Source of the DNA: a bacterium | GTDB taxonomy: Bacteria > Cyanobacteriota > Vampirovibrionia > Gastranaerophilales > Gastranaerophilaceae | Reading direction: 5' to 3' | Assembly (NCBI GenBank): GCA_017480425.1 | Contig: JAFVAR010000023.1 | Location: 49,369-113,368, forward strand | DNA length: 64,000 bases | In this document: one piece after another, positions 18,228-26,815 of the stretch | Layout of the letters: the number at the start of each line of letters is the position of its first letter | How positions within the stretch are numbered: the stretch's first letter is position 1 | Position numbers and translations under genes: made by a program | Notes under the pieces: model-generated | What the model was told of the DNA's origin: nothing | What the model saw: the letters and a program-made list of their open reading frames with translations, nothing else | The model's database searches: none

Positions 18228-18642
18228 AAAAATCTGTTCAATAATAAAAAAGTACTTTTACCTGTATATTCTAAACAGAAAATATTACCGTACAGGGAGC
18301 TGTAATGCTTGCGGAAAGTGCTGTCAGAAGATTTATGTAAAACACAGGGAAGTGATAAAAACAAAAGAAGAATTTGAAAAGCTAAAAAAACAGCATCCGT
18401 TTTATACATACCTTACAATAGTTGATAAAGACGAGACAGGACTTGTGTTTGAATGCAATAATTTAGATAAAGAAACAAACAAGTGTAAAATACACAAAAA
18501 ACGTCCCGGAATATGCAGAAGATACCCGCAGGAGGAGTTGTTCGCAATGGGCGGAACTCTTGCTGAACACTGCGGGTACAAGCTTGTACCGATTGAAAGC
18601 TTTGAAGAAGTCTTTAAAAGAATTTCAAAACGCAAAAAATAA
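18220..18642 (+). CDS. YkgJ-family cysteine-cluster protein
   Basis: The 140-residue protein carries the Cys pattern of the YkgJ (UPF0153, CxxCxxCC) family: CNACGKCC at 28-35, then FECNNL, KCKIHKKRPGICRRYP and a final EHCGY. The Cys cluster is thought to bind zinc or an iron-sulfur centre; the family's function is not settled. A basic, hydrophobic N-terminus (1-20) may touch the membrane. Overlaps the TPR gene by 8 bases; the unit ends in a terminator. Confidence 0.85.
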   Translation: MFKKICSIIKKYFYLYILNRKYYRTGSCNACGKCCQKIYVKHREVIKTKEEFEKLKKQHPFYTYLTIVDKDETGLVFECNNLDKETNKCKIHKKRPGICRRYPQEELFAMGGTLAEHCGYKLVPIESFEEVFKRISKRKK

Positions 18643-18675
18643 AAGCGCCAGATTGCTAACAATCAACGCTTTTAT
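18639..18675. terminator. Bidirectional terminator between YkgJ gene and gltX
   Basis: ATAAAAGCG and CGCTTTTAT pair, with an inner GATTG/CAATC stem. A/T tracts on both sides suit the convergent genes. Confidence 0.7.
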
Positions 18676-18694
18676 TTAAATTAAATTTGATTGA

Positions 18695-20170
18695 CTATAC
18701 AGTTACTTTTAAAGCCTTCTGAGCTCTGTATAGACTTGTATCTTTTCCAAGTATTTCAAGAATTCCGACCATATCTGCACCGCAAGTTCTTCCTGTTATA
18801 GCTGCACGCACAGCCCACATTGTAACTTTTGGCTTAATACCATCAGTTTCTTTCCAATAAGCACGGAAGTCAGCCAATTTTTCATGAAGATTTTCTTCAC
18901 TCCATTCCCAATCTTTTGCTTTTGAAACAAAATCGGCAAGAACTTTTTGAGCAACTTCTGTATCTAAAGTTCCTGTTTGTGCTTCCGGCTCAATTTCTAC
19001 ATCACGACCGAAGAAATAAGGAACCGCATCAGTTATATCTGACAACAATGTCAGCGGTTCACGTGTAATTTCAACCATTTTTGTGTACTGCGCATCACTC
19101 AATGAACTTAAATCATACTTAGTTAAATACGGCTTCAATCTTTCCTTAAGTTCTTCTATCGGAAGCATCTTGATATAATGACCGTTCATCCATTTCAGCT
19201 TGTCGTACTCAAAAATTGAATTAGAAGAAGAAATTTCTCCGATTCTGAAATCTTGCGCGATTTCATCTACAGTCTTGATTTCTTGTCCGTCAGAAGGAGC
19301 CCAGCCTAATAACGCAACAAAATTAATCAATGCATCAGTTAAATATCCTTCTTTTACAAAATCTGAAACAGCAGTAGCACCGTGACGCTTTGAAAGTTTA
19401 CTTCTGTCGGGAGCCAGAATCATGCCTAAGTGACCGAATCTGGGAACTTCAAAACCTAAAGCTTCAAATATAAGTATTTGCTTATAAGTATTTGAAATGT
19501 GGTCTTCACCTCTTATTACATGAGAAATCTTCATCAACGCATCATCAATTACAACTGCAAAGTTATAAGTTGGTGCCCCGTTTGATTTCATAATTACAAA
19601 ATCGCCAATCAGATTTGTATCAACGTGAAGTTTGCCCTTTACCAAATCGTCGAATTCCAAAATTGAAGAGTCATGAAAAGCTTTTTGCGCTTTTTCTATG
19701 TTAAACCTGATTGCAGGTTTTCTGCCTTCTGCTCTTAACTTTGCCTTTTGCTCTTCAGTTAAATTCTCACATTTTTTAGAATATACATATGCCCTCTTTT
19801 GAGCGGTAGCTTCTTCTTTTTCTGCTTCCAGTTCTTCCGGAGTACAGAAACATTCATACGCAAACCCTTTATCGAGAAGTTCTTGAACATACTTCGGATA
19901 AATATCAAATCGTTGAGATTGTGTATAGGGTCCATAGTTTCCGCCGACATCAGGACCTTCATCCCAATTTAATCCCAATGCTTTTAATGAATCAAAAATA
20001 TTATCAACATACTCCTGAGAAGTTCTTTCAGCATCAGTATCTTCTATTCTTAAAACAAATTTACCGTTGTTTTTCTTTGCAAATAAATAATTAAATAATG
20101 CCGTTCTTGCAGTACCGATATGCAGATTACCACTTGGTGACGGCGCAATCCTTACTCTAACTTCTGACAT
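18695..20170 (-). CDS. gltX: Glutamyl-tRNA synthetase
   Basis: The 491-residue class I synthetase charges tRNA-Glu and, in organisms that rely on GatCAB, often tRNA-Gln as well. gatA is present at 48511-49974, so a non-discriminating enzyme is plausible. Seen: PSPSGNLHIGT (10-20, HIGH motif), FVLRIEDTDAERT, VIRGEDHISNTYKQ and DRSKLSKRHGA (KMSKS motif). The start at 20170 is chosen because GGAAGGAAGG lies 9 bases upstream; an in-frame ATG at 20191 overlaps that site. Confidence 0.95.
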   Translation of the reverse strand: MSEVRVRIAPSPSGNLHIGTARTALFNYLFAKKNNGKFVLRIEDTDAERTSQEYVDNIFDSLKALGLNWDEGPDVGGNYGPYTQSQRFDIYPKYVQELLDKGFAYECFCTPEELEAEKEEATAQKRAYVYSKKCENLTEEQKAKLRAEGRKPAIRFNIEKAQKAFHDSSILEFDDLVKGKLHVDTNLIGDFVIMKSNGAPTYNFAVVIDDALMKISHVIRGEDHISNTYKQILIFEALGFEVPRFGHLGMILAPDRSKLSKRHGATAVSDFVKEGYLTDALINFVALLGWAPSDGQEIKTVDEIAQDFRIGEISSSNSIFEYDKLKWMNGHYIKMLPIEELKERLKPYLTKYDLSSLSDAQYTKMVEITREPLTLLSDITDAVPYFFGRDVEIEPEAQTGTLDTEVAQKVLADFVSKAKDWEWSEENLHEKLADFRAYWKETDGIKPKVTMWAVRAAITGRTCGADMVGILEILGKDTSLYRAQKALKVTV

Positions 20171-20329
20171 ATTTATAATCCTTCCTTCCAATATTTTTTT
20201 ATATTTACCACTCCATTATTGCACAAAAATTAAAGGGGTAAAGAGGGGAGGATTTATTCTCTGACAAATATTTTGAAGAATTAATGTTTATAAATACTTA
20301 AAATAATACTTGTGTGGTAAAATTTTTAT

Positions 20330-21217
20330 ATGAACTTAAATCAAGGTGACACAATCGGAATAATCGCTTTATCAGGCAACTGTGACAGAGAAAGAATACA
20401 ACAGGCTAAAGCCAATATTGAAGCTTTTGGGTATAAAGTGAATTTGTCAAAAAATATTTTTGACAAAAATCGTTATCTGGCTGGCTCTGACGAGGATAAA
20501 CTGGAAGAGATGCATAGATTTTTTGCAGACCCTAAGATTAAATTGATTCTATGTGCCCGTGGCGGTTATGGTGCAATACGTCTTGTGAACAGAATTGACT
20601 ATAATATTATTAAGTCCAACCCAAAGCCGTTTTGCGGGTTTTCAGATGCAACGGCTTTGCTGCTAATGATTTGGAAAAATACAATGCTGACAACCTACCA
20701 TTCACCAATGGCGCAAAGTGACTTTTGTCTTTCATCTCCTACGGAGAATGCAAGGATAGGAATTACTATTCAAAACTTTTTCAACACTCTCAATAATAAC
20801 CATACCGAATATAAAGCCAATAAGGTTATTAAAATCGGTTCTGCCAAAGGCATATTATGGGGCGGAAATCTTTCTACAGTGGTATCACTATGCGGCTTGG
20901 ATTTTTTACCTAAACAAGATTTTATATTCTTTACGGAAGACATAGCTGAACCTGTTTATAAGATTGATAAAATGCTCCAGCAGTTATTGAACATAGAGCA
21001 ATTTCACAGGTATTGCAAAGGAATAGTTTTGGGAGATTTTACAGATATTGATAATAAAACATGGCTAACAGAATATCAAAATGAATTGGCAGAATACTTA
21101 AATATACCTGTAATTCACATCTCCGGAATAACGCATGCAAAAAACAAAATTACACTTCCAATCGGAGCGAATGCTCAAATAAATAGAGATATATTAAAAC
21201 TGGATATAATTCGTTAG
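20330..21217 (+). CDS. LD-carboxypeptidase (LdcA/MccF family, S66)
   Basis: The 295-residue serine peptidase probably removes the terminal D-Ala from murein tetrapeptides during cell-wall recycling. Seen: GDTIGIIALSG at the N-terminus, LILCARGGYGAIRLV, and GFSDATALL, which holds the nucleophilic Ser at the elbow of this family. Glu (FFTEDIAEPVYKIDKML) and His (ISGITHAKNKITLPIG) of the Ser-Glu-His triad are in the expected order. The enzyme has no signal peptide, so it is cytoplasmic. It has its own promoter region and about 77 bases to the next gene. Confidence 0.9.
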   Translation: MNLNQGDTIGIIALSGNCDRERIQQAKANIEAFGYKVNLSKNIFDKNRYLAGSDEDKLEEMHRFFADPKIKLILCARGGYGAIRLVNRIDYNIIKSNPKPFCGFSDATALLLMIWKNTMLTTYHSPMAQSDFCLSSPTENARIGITIQNFFNTLNNNHTEYKANKVIKIGSAKGILWGGNLSTVVSLCGLDFLPKQDFIFFTEDIAEPVYKIDKMLQQLLNIEQFHRYCKGIVLGDFTDIDNKTWLTEYQNELAEYLNIPVIHISGITHAKNKITLPIGANAQINRDILKLDIIR

Positions 21218-21294
21218 CCTGTTTTAATGAATACACAGCGGTTCATATTAACACGCAAAAAACTTTGTCAAAATTTATATGATATAATCCGAAT

Positions 21295-22308
21295 ATGGCA
21301 AAAAAGTCGAAAACTATTTTGGGAATATTTACTGAATCTATAGGTCTATATTTTTCAAATTTTAACAAGTTTTTGAAATATATGACCTTCCCTGTCATTG
21401 GCCAATTTGCGGGACTTGGTATAATCTTTGGCATTACTTATTTTTATGTAGAAAATCTGCCTAAGCTATTGGAAAAGTATCCGAACCTTAATAATTTTAA
21501 CTCACTTATAATAATGTCAATCCTGATAACTCTTCCGGGACTGGCTATTTTCACTAAGGCATTTTGGGAGTATTTGGTTGCATACGGTGCAATTAATTCT
21601 ATGTTTGATAACATGCAAAAATCAGGAAGAGTGTATGATTTTAAGGCGCACACGGAATTAATCACCAGAAGAGCACCGAGCTATATTGGACTGTGGTTTT
21701 TACTGGGGATTTTCACTCTGTTTGCAGTTATTCCGCTATTTTGGGTTATCGGAGGAATTCTAGCAATTTATTTTGTTTTGATTTTTCAAGTTTTTACATA
21801 CGAGCCTGAGCTTAATCCTATTGAATGTTTCAAAAAAAGTTTTTCAATCATAAAAGGACATTTTGGCTCAACGTTCATGCTGATGGTATTGATTGCCGGT
21901 GTCACATATTTTGCAATTCCCCAGATTGTCCTGAAGCTCTCTGCTTTAGGAGGAGTAAGCGACTTTTTTGCAAAAAATTTACTTCCTATTGCGAACCTTT
22001 GTCCTGTTCTTTATTTAGAGCAATTCGGGCTAAAACCTGTTACATCATATGACATTGCAATGCTTGTTTTTGAAACTTGTATTGCTCAAATTTTAATCCA
22101 ATATACGCTACCAATGCGCTCTGTTCTCTGGGCAATGTGGTATAAGGAGATTAACACTAAAAATGGTACTCCCGCTCCTATTAAGAAAAAATCCTCAAAA
22201 AAGCGTCCCAGTGAAAAATTAATGGAAGAATCTCACAAAAAATTAACCAAAAAGAAGCTTGATAAAAACCTGCTGAGACGTGCTATGGAAAAGAATGATG
22301 AAGAATAA
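21295..22308 (+). CDS. Multi-spanning membrane protein of unknown function
   Basis: The 337-residue protein has about six hydrophobic segments (near 28-50, 65-90, 120-155, 185-205 and 220-280) and a long basic, Lys-rich cytoplasmic tail from about 285. The GYS-like CFKKSFSIIKGHFGSTFMLMV segment resembles DUF975/YciC-like integral membrane proteins, but I do not assign a family. No enzymatic motif is seen. It probably belongs to a single-gene unit. Confidence 0.7.
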   Translation: MAKKSKTILGIFTESIGLYFSNFNKFLKYMTFPVIGQFAGLGIIFGITYFYVENLPKLLEKYPNLNNFNSLIIMSILITLPGLAIFTKAFWEYLVAYGAINSMFDNMQKSGRVYDFKAHTELITRRAPSYIGLWFLLGIFTLFAVIPLFWVIGGILAIYFVLIFQVFTYEPELNPIECFKKSFSIIKGHFGSTFMLMVLIAGVTYFAIPQIVLKLSALGGVSDFFAKNLLPIANLCPVLYLEQFGLKPVTSYDIAMLVFETCIAQILIQYTLPMRSVLWAMWYKEINTKNGTPAPIKKKSSKKRPSEKLMEESHKKLTKKKLDKNLLRRAMEKNDEE

Positions 22309-22354
22309 GACATTCTTTTAATCTTAACATTTCTTAATATTTAATCCATAGCAA

Positions 22355-22385
22355 GCAATTTTTGATTACAAAAAAACTTTATATA
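22355..22385 (+). promoter_or_regulatory. Putative novel promoter element, copy 2
   Basis: GCAATT at 22355, 17 bases, then TTTATATA ending at 22385, with 31 bases to the ATG at 22417. It matches the elements before 8652, 51752 and 61453 in both boxes and in spacing. Confidence 0.6.
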
Positions 22386-22416
22386 AGTGTGTAGTAATCA
22401 AAGGTGTTTTAATAGT

Positions 22417-23127
22417 ATGAATGCAGATACTCTAAACTTTTTGTATCAAAAAGGTATTATAGACTATACTCCGTACGAAATTTTATATCAACCGGCAGGA
22501 AATATGTCATTCAGCAACCCTTATCTGGATATGGCAAAACAGGGTATGGCATTCCAATCAAGTACAAATGCATCAGACACTTTTTCAATGAGCAACGGAA
22601 TGAATACTGTTAACGGGCTCGGTGGAATGAACGGCATAAGCGGTATAAATGGTGTGAACAGTATGGGCGGATACGGTATTTCATCAAGTACAATTGGCGG
22701 GAATCAGGATTTTTCAAGTATGTATCAAGGGCTTAATACATCTGCAGCACTTAATGCTTATTCTTCACAACAAATAGGCACAAAATCAACAACAAGTTTT
22801 GCAGGAAGTCTTGGTTTTGACGGAACCGGGAAACACAATAACAATGGAATTACAGGCGGATATGAACAAGGTATAGGAGTCAAGAGCAGTTACGGCATTT
22901 CTGATACTTTTGGCGGTTTTGGGGATGCGCAGAATGCATTGAACGGCGGAATAAGTAGTGCTTCTTCAGTTTATCAAAATACTCCTAACTTTATTAAAGG
23001 CTTGATCGGGCTTGGAATTTTGTTTCTGACAGGTGCAGCTATGATAAAGGGTAAACCGAAAAAAGCTCCTGCTCAGCCGAAAACAAGCTTTTGGTCGAAA
23101 TTAAACATATTTAAAAAAAATAAATAG
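22417..23127 (+). CDS. Gly/Ser/Asn-rich protein with C-terminal membrane anchor (236 aa)
   Basis: Not recognised. The N-terminus (MNADTLNFLYQKGIIDYTPYEIL) is ordered and is followed by a low-complexity stretch of short NG-[LMIV]-N/G repeats (about 60-100) and further Gly/Ser-rich sequence. One hydrophobic helix (FIKGLIGLGILFLTGAAMI) near the C-terminus is followed by a basic tail. The start at 22417 is used because the earlier in-frame GTG (22387) overlaps the promoter-like TTTATATA box; AAAGGTG precedes the ATG. Its promoter element is shared with three other genes. Confidence 0.7.
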   Translation: MNADTLNFLYQKGIIDYTPYEILYQPAGNMSFSNPYLDMAKQGMAFQSSTNASDTFSMSNGMNTVNGLGGMNGISGINGVNSMGGYGISSSTIGGNQDFSSMYQGLNTSAALNAYSSQQIGTKSTTSFAGSLGFDGTGKHNNNGITGGYEQGIGVKSSYGISDTFGGFGDAQNALNGGISSASSVYQNTPNFIKGLIGLGILFLTGAAMIKGKPKKAPAQPKTSFWSKLNIFKKNK

Positions 23128-23167
23128 TTAACCTTATTAAAATACCTTATTAATTAACCAATTATTC

Positions 23168-23195
23168 CCCTTTATGTTCGACATGAAGGGTTTTT
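23168..23195 (+). terminator. Terminator after the Gly-rich gene
   Basis: CCCTTTATGT and ACATGAAGGG form a 10-bp stem (one G-U pair) with a TCG loop, followed by TTTTT. Confidence 0.8.
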
Positions 23196-23219
23196 ATTAT
23201 TTCGTGGTAAAATAGAATT

Positions 23220-24008
23220 ATGATAAAACTTATTGCAACAGATATAGACGGGACAATTTTAATCCCTGAAGGAGAGTTTACAGACAAAGTTAAGTCTTGT
23301 ATAAAAAAGCTAGACGAATCCGGTATTAAAGTAGTGCTTGTGACAGGAAGAATGAATGCCGCAGCAAAACTCATTGCTCAAGAACTCGGCTTAAAAACTC
23401 CTGTCGTGTCTTATCAAGGAGGCTTAATTAAGGAATACGGAAATACTCTGTATGAAAGATATTTAACCGAAGTTCAGACAAAAAAAATTATTGAATGGGG
23501 GAAAGAAGCAAATATACATCTTAACTTATATAACGATGATATTTTGTATTCAGAATCAGATGATTACGAAATCAAGAGATATTGTAATAATCAACATACA
23601 ACATACACTGTAAAACCGTTTTCAAAAATAGAAAAAAATAAAGTAAATAAAATACTTGCAATTGATTACAATAACCCTGACAGAATAACAAAGTACGAAA
23701 AAGAATTGCCCAAATTGTTTCCTGAACTTTACATAATTAAATCAACTCCATATTTTCTTGAGTTTTCAAATCCAGAAGCTTCAAAATACTGTGCTGTGAA
23801 ATTTTTACAAAAGTATTGGAATCTTAGAGATGACGAGATTTTGACAATCGGTGATCAAAATAACGATATTGCTCTTCTGCAAGCAGGCGGAATTAAGATT
23901 GCAATGGGAAATGCGACAGAAGAACTAAAATCCTGTGCCGATTATACTACCGACACTGTATTCAATGATGGTTTTGTAAAAGCAATAAAAAAATTTTGCA
24001 ATATATAA
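23220..24008 (+). CDS. HAD-superfamily (Cof-type) phosphatase
   Basis: The 262-residue protein is a cytoplasmic phosphatase of the HAD type IIB (Cof) group, which acts on sugar phosphates, nucleotides or cofactors. Seen: ATDIDGTIL at 6-14 (motif I nucleophile and acid Asp), VTGRM at 41-45 (motif II), a conserved Lys before the cap end, and TIGDQNNDIALLQAGG (motifs III/IV). IAMGNATEELK follows, as in Cof proteins. It lies between a terminator and the SRP RNA gene on the other strand. Substrate unknown. Confidence 0.9.
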   Translation: MIKLIATDIDGTILIPEGEFTDKVKSCIKKLDESGIKVVLVTGRMNAAAKLIAQELGLKTPVVSYQGGLIKEYGNTLYERYLTEVQTKKIIEWGKEANIHLNLYNDDILYSESDDYEIKRYCNNQHTTYTVKPFSKIEKNKVNKILAIDYNNPDRITKYEKELPKLFPELYIIKSTPYFLEFSNPEASKYCAVKFLQKYWNLRDDEILTIGDQNNDIALLQAGGIKIAMGNATEELKSCADYTTDTVFNDGFVKAIKKFCNI

Positions 24009-24013
24009 TTACT

Positions 24014-24281
24014 AAAAAACCGTACCACTGCCTATCGAAATATAATAAAAAAGATTTTGCTTATACAACCTACTTCTTAAAACTATAACACCCGCAAGGA
24101 TTACCTTAGTGCTGCTATGTTTCCATCCTGACACGGTTCGATATCTTACGCCATCATATTTTAAGCTATCAACAATCCTATAAACATAGGCTATTTTACT
24201 ATACCCCTCACAGCAGGCTCTGCACCTCGCATTAAAAGCGTTCGAGTCAAGAGATTCGCTAAGTCCCCGTGGAGTACGGTA
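24014..24281 (-). ncRNA. ffs: Signal recognition particle RNA, long (Alu-containing) type
   Basis: On the minus strand a domain IV hairpin is present at 24109-24134: GTGTCAGG, a short stem, GGAA tetraloop, then AGCAGCAC, exactly the Ffh-binding signature of SRP RNA. The transcript is about 268 bases. Its ends pair (ACCGTAC at 24274-24280 with GTACGGT at 24019-24025) and a T6 run follows, giving a closing helix and terminator. This length and the paired ends fit the large bacterial SRP RNA with an Alu-like domain, as in Bacillus, rather than the short 4.5S type. A well-placed promoter supports the 5' end. Small open frames crossing this region are spurious. Confidence 0.9.
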
Positions 24282-24286
24282 ACAAA

Positions 24287-24315
24287 ATATTAGCATGTTC
24301 AAATGTTATTATCAA
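24287..24315 (-). promoter_or_regulatory. Promoter of the SRP RNA gene
   Basis: Read on the minus strand: TTGATA, 17 bases ending TGC, then TAATAT. The -10 box lies about 7 bases from the inferred RNA 5' end. This is a housekeeping sigma-70-type promoter and a useful contrast to the CAATT/TTTATATA elements. Confidence 0.75.
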
Positions 24316-24384
24316 GACTTCATTTTAATTTTTAATTTCAATGAAATAAAATACACTTTAATATTACTTTAAATAGGTAATTTA

Positions 24385-25599
24385 CTAAAAAAGAATTTGT
24401 GTTCCTATGAGAATTCTATGAGAGTCTTTTGCTCCGTCTTTTTGGCAAAAAATATAATTAACAATAAATCTCAAAGCCTGTCCCTTTATAAAATAATTCA
24501 AGCCAAGTGTATATTCTCGATTTTTATCATTTGTAACATTTTTATCAGGATCAAATTGGTCATATCTTGCAAGAACTTGAAGCTTTTTAGTAATCATATA
24601 CCCAAGAGTAGCATAAAATCCTCCTGCGTGCTTATCCGTATAATGGCCGCTAAGTCCATTATAACCATTTGCATGCGCCCATTCAAAATCCGCATGAAAT
24701 CGTTTATAATCGTACCCTACATAAGCACCCGTAACACAATAATTATTTGAGCGATGACCTGCCTGAACTCCGCCTGCAATTTTTAAATCTCCATATTTAC
24801 CGTCAGTTTTTCCGAGCGGTTTTAAAGTTACCCAGCTTGTAAATTCTCCTCCGGGAAAAAATTCTTTTAGATATGTATCTGAACTATAAACTCCTACATC
24901 ATAGCCAACGAGAGGGTAATTTCCGACTACTCTTGCTCCGAGCTTTCTTGCGACACCCATATTTCTTGAAATTTGCGACCTGTTCAAAAACGGTATTACA
25001 TATGCACTAACTCCGCCTTCTTGCCCTACTTGAGGACGATAGTACCCCGCCTGAAATCTATGATGCGGAATTTTATTGGTTGCAACATACATGTCACCAA
25101 ATAGTTCCTGCGTAAAATTTCTGCTTGACTCCGGCACAAATCTTAGCATCATTCTAAAATCCGCATTATTATTTTTGAAAAAGCCGTCATAACCCACGTT
25201 TATCGCATTAAATTCATAATGATTTGTAATTTTTCCATCTTGAGAAAAATTAATTCCGGCGTCTCCGTTATAAGCTGCCCAGAAATGGGTATAATCCATC
25301 GGAGAAGACTCTTTAAACCTGTGAGTAAAGGGTTCTTCAAAAAGGTATGAAGGTTTGTCATATTTTTCGATTTCTAAATTATATACATCTTTTAAAACTT
25401 TTTTTAAGCTGTTTTCTTCATCTTTCAAAGCTTTAAAATCCTGTATTTCAGCTTCAACTTTATACATATCTTCTGTTTGAAGTGTAACAATTTCATCCTG
25501 CACATCATCCTTCATCAATACAGAACTTGCCTCTGAGGCGTTAAGAGAGAAGAAAATTGCTATTAATATCAGGGCAAAATTTTTGTACATAACAAACAT
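24385..25599 (-). CDS. Outer-membrane porin, OprP/OprO-like
   Basis: The protein begins with a signal peptide (ending near NASEAS), then a short coiled-coil-like segment rich in Glu/Lys (about 35-85), then a beta-barrel of alternating hydrophobic strands that ends in Phe, as outer-membrane porins do. The barrel has MLRFVPESSRNFTQELFGDMYV and RFQAGYYRPQVGQE, resembling the phosphate-selective porin family. The N-terminal coil may anchor it to the cell wall. Start: ATG at 25599 (an earlier in-frame TTG at 25611 and an ATG at 25590 are alternatives); no strong ribosome-binding site is seen. Confidence 0.8.
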   Translation of the reverse strand: MFVMYKNFALILIAIFFSLNASEASSVLMKDDVQDEIVTLQTEDMYKVEAEIQDFKALKDEENSLKKVLKDVYNLEIEKYDKPSYLFEEPFTHRFKESSPMDYTHFWAAYNGDAGINFSQDGKITNHYEFNAINVGYDGFFKNNNADFRMMLRFVPESSRNFTQELFGDMYVATNKIPHHRFQAGYYRPQVGQEGGVSAYVIPFLNRSQISRNMGVARKLGARVVGNYPLVGYDVGVYSSDTYLKEFFPGGEFTSWVTLKPLGKTDGKYGDLKIAGGVQAGHRSNNYCVTGAYVGYDYKRFHADFEWAHANGYNGLSGHYTDKHAGGFYATLGYMITKKLQVLARYDQFDPDKNVTNDKNREYTLGLNYFIKGQALRFIVNYIFCQKDGAKDSHRILIGTQILF

Positions 25600-25648
25600 T
25601 ATTTTATACAAATTTTACTAATAAATCTACACATTATACGTATGAAAT

Positions 25649-25963
25649 TTAGTAGCTAAAATATTTATCAAAATCTACATCTTCAAAATTGCAAAGCAGG
25701 TGAAATATTTCGTCATCATCATCAAGCCTTTGAAAATTATATTCATCAAAAAGCCAGTATTTAGGGTTTATTCCTTTAACTCTTACGATATTTTTGTCCT
25801 TTAATATTTGAAGTTTCTTTTTTACAATCTCTAGCGGCAAATTAACAAGTTTTGCAAGTTCAACAGCAGTAATGCCGGCTTCATTACTGTACTTTTCTGG
25901 GGTAAGGAACATGAGTTCCAGACCAACCATCTTTAGACTTGTATCTTCCGTTTCTGAACTCAT
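25649..25963 (-). CDS. Small winged-helix DNA-binding protein
   Basis: About 104 residues. The middle has a winged helix-turn-helix: AVELAKLVNLPLEIVKKKLQILKDKNIVRVKG, with the wing KYWLFDEYNF. The tail is acidic (DDDDE). It could be a local regulator; its target is unknown. The ATG at 25963 follows AGGAG with little spacing, and TATAAT lies only about 10 bases upstream, so the transcript may be leaderless or the true start may be different (in-frame TTG at 25981). Confidence 0.7.
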   Translation of the reverse strand: MSSETEDTSLKMVGLELMFLTPEKYSNEAGITAVELAKLVNLPLEIVKKKLQILKDKNIVRVKGINPKYWLFDEYNFQRLDDDDEIFHLLCNFEDVDFDKYFSY

Positions 25964-26198
25964 ACTCCTATTATAACTCAATTTTAATAATTTTAGAAGA
26001 TTTCATTACTGAAACAGTTAATACCTGTTTTGACGCTTAATTTTCATTGCTAAAATGAATTAACAATCGACTTCCGAAAAATTTATACATAAAATCTTTC
26101 TTATGAAGTTTACAATAACATTTACGGACACTAAGTGAAAAGGTATATTAATTTTTGTAACAAAAATTCATCGCATTGAAATCCTAATTACTTGCAAA

Positions 26199-26299
26199 AC
26201 TTTATATATATACAAGAACAAATGACATTAACAAAGTTAGACACAAGCGAGAGAAAAAGAAGAGAAAATAAAAAACTTCCCCTTGAGGGAAGTTTTTTA
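26199..26299 (+). ncRNA. Candidate small RNA: promoter-like box, about 65 purine-rich bases, terminator
   Basis: ACTTTATATATATAC matches the downstream box of the four CAATT/TTTATATA elements, although the upstream box is not conserved here. About 60 bases later lies a terminator. Between them is a purine-rich stretch; a 34-codon frame from ATG 26222 runs through the terminator and is not convincing. A short transcript of about 80 bases is possible. The terminator alone could serve aroQ on the other strand, so this is a hypothesis. Confidence 0.35.
26270..26298. terminator. Symmetric terminator at the aroQ 3' side
   Basis: AAAAAACTTCCC and GGGAAGTTTTTT form a perfect 12-bp stem with a 5-base loop, effective in both directions; it lies just beyond the aroQ stop on the minus strand. 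Confidence 0.85.
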
Positions 26300-26310
26300 A
26301 TGAAGAAAAA

Positions 26311-26745
26311 TTATTTTTTTAAATAACCTATAAGACCTTCGAGTGCAAGCGTGTAACTATGTTCTTTAAAACCTACAACCTGAGCAACACATACACCTGA
26401 AAGAAGTGATGTATGTCTAAAATCTTCCCTGGCATGGATGTTAGTCATATGAATTTCAACTGTTGGAATACCTACTGCAGCAATTGCATCTCTTATAACC
26501 ACACTTGTATGAGTATATCCGCCTGCATTAATCAATATTCCGTCATAAATTCCTTTTGCACTCTGAATCTTGTCGACAATCTCACCCTCATGGTTATTCT
26601 GCCACACATCAACTTCAACACCCGAATTACGTCCTTGCTCTATTACAGATTGTTCAATATCCTGCAATGTTGTTTGACCATATTTTTCTGGCTCTCTTTG
26701 TCCCAATAGATTAAGGTTTGCACCATTAATTAATAAAATTTTCAT
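26311..26745 (-). CDS. aroQ: 3-dehydroquinate dehydratase, type II
   Basis: The 144-residue cytoplasmic enzyme makes 3-dehydroshikimate in the shikimate route to aromatic amino acids; type II forms a dodecamer. Seen: INGANLNLLGQREPEKYG with the catalytic Tyr, NNHEGEIVDKIQ, LINAGGYTHTSVVIRDAI, VEIHMTNIHARE with the catalytic His, and FRHTSLLSGVC. It is alone in the shikimate pathway in this window, and shares the symmetric terminator with the gap to its right on the map. Confidence 0.95.
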   Translation of the reverse strand: MKILLINGANLNLLGQREPEKYGQTTLQDIEQSVIEQGRNSGVEVDVWQNNHEGEIVDKIQSAKGIYDGILINAGGYTHTSVVIRDAIAAVGIPTVEIHMTNIHAREDFRHTSLLSGVCVAQVVGFKEHSYTLALEGLIGYLKK

Positions 26746-26815
26746 AACTATCCTTTAACCCTTTGCAATTATATATAACTTTATTATACAATAGAATGAG
26801 AATGAGAGGAACACT

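Larger units (their letters stand above)
25964..26310. other. Gene-less gap with a promoter-like box and a terminator
   Basis: This 347-base stretch holds no supportable protein gene. It contains a CTTTATATATATAC box (26200-26213) and a symmetric terminator (26270-26298), described separately. The rest is AT-rich sequence without further recognisable structure. Confidence 0.6.

Noticed and set aside
24012..24302. 96-codon minus-strand open frame
   Set aside because: It coincides with the SRP RNA gene, whose structure explains the sequence conservation.
26222..26326. 34-codon open frame after the TTTATATATATAC box
   Set aside because: It reads through a perfect terminator and into the aroQ 3' end; more likely non-coding.
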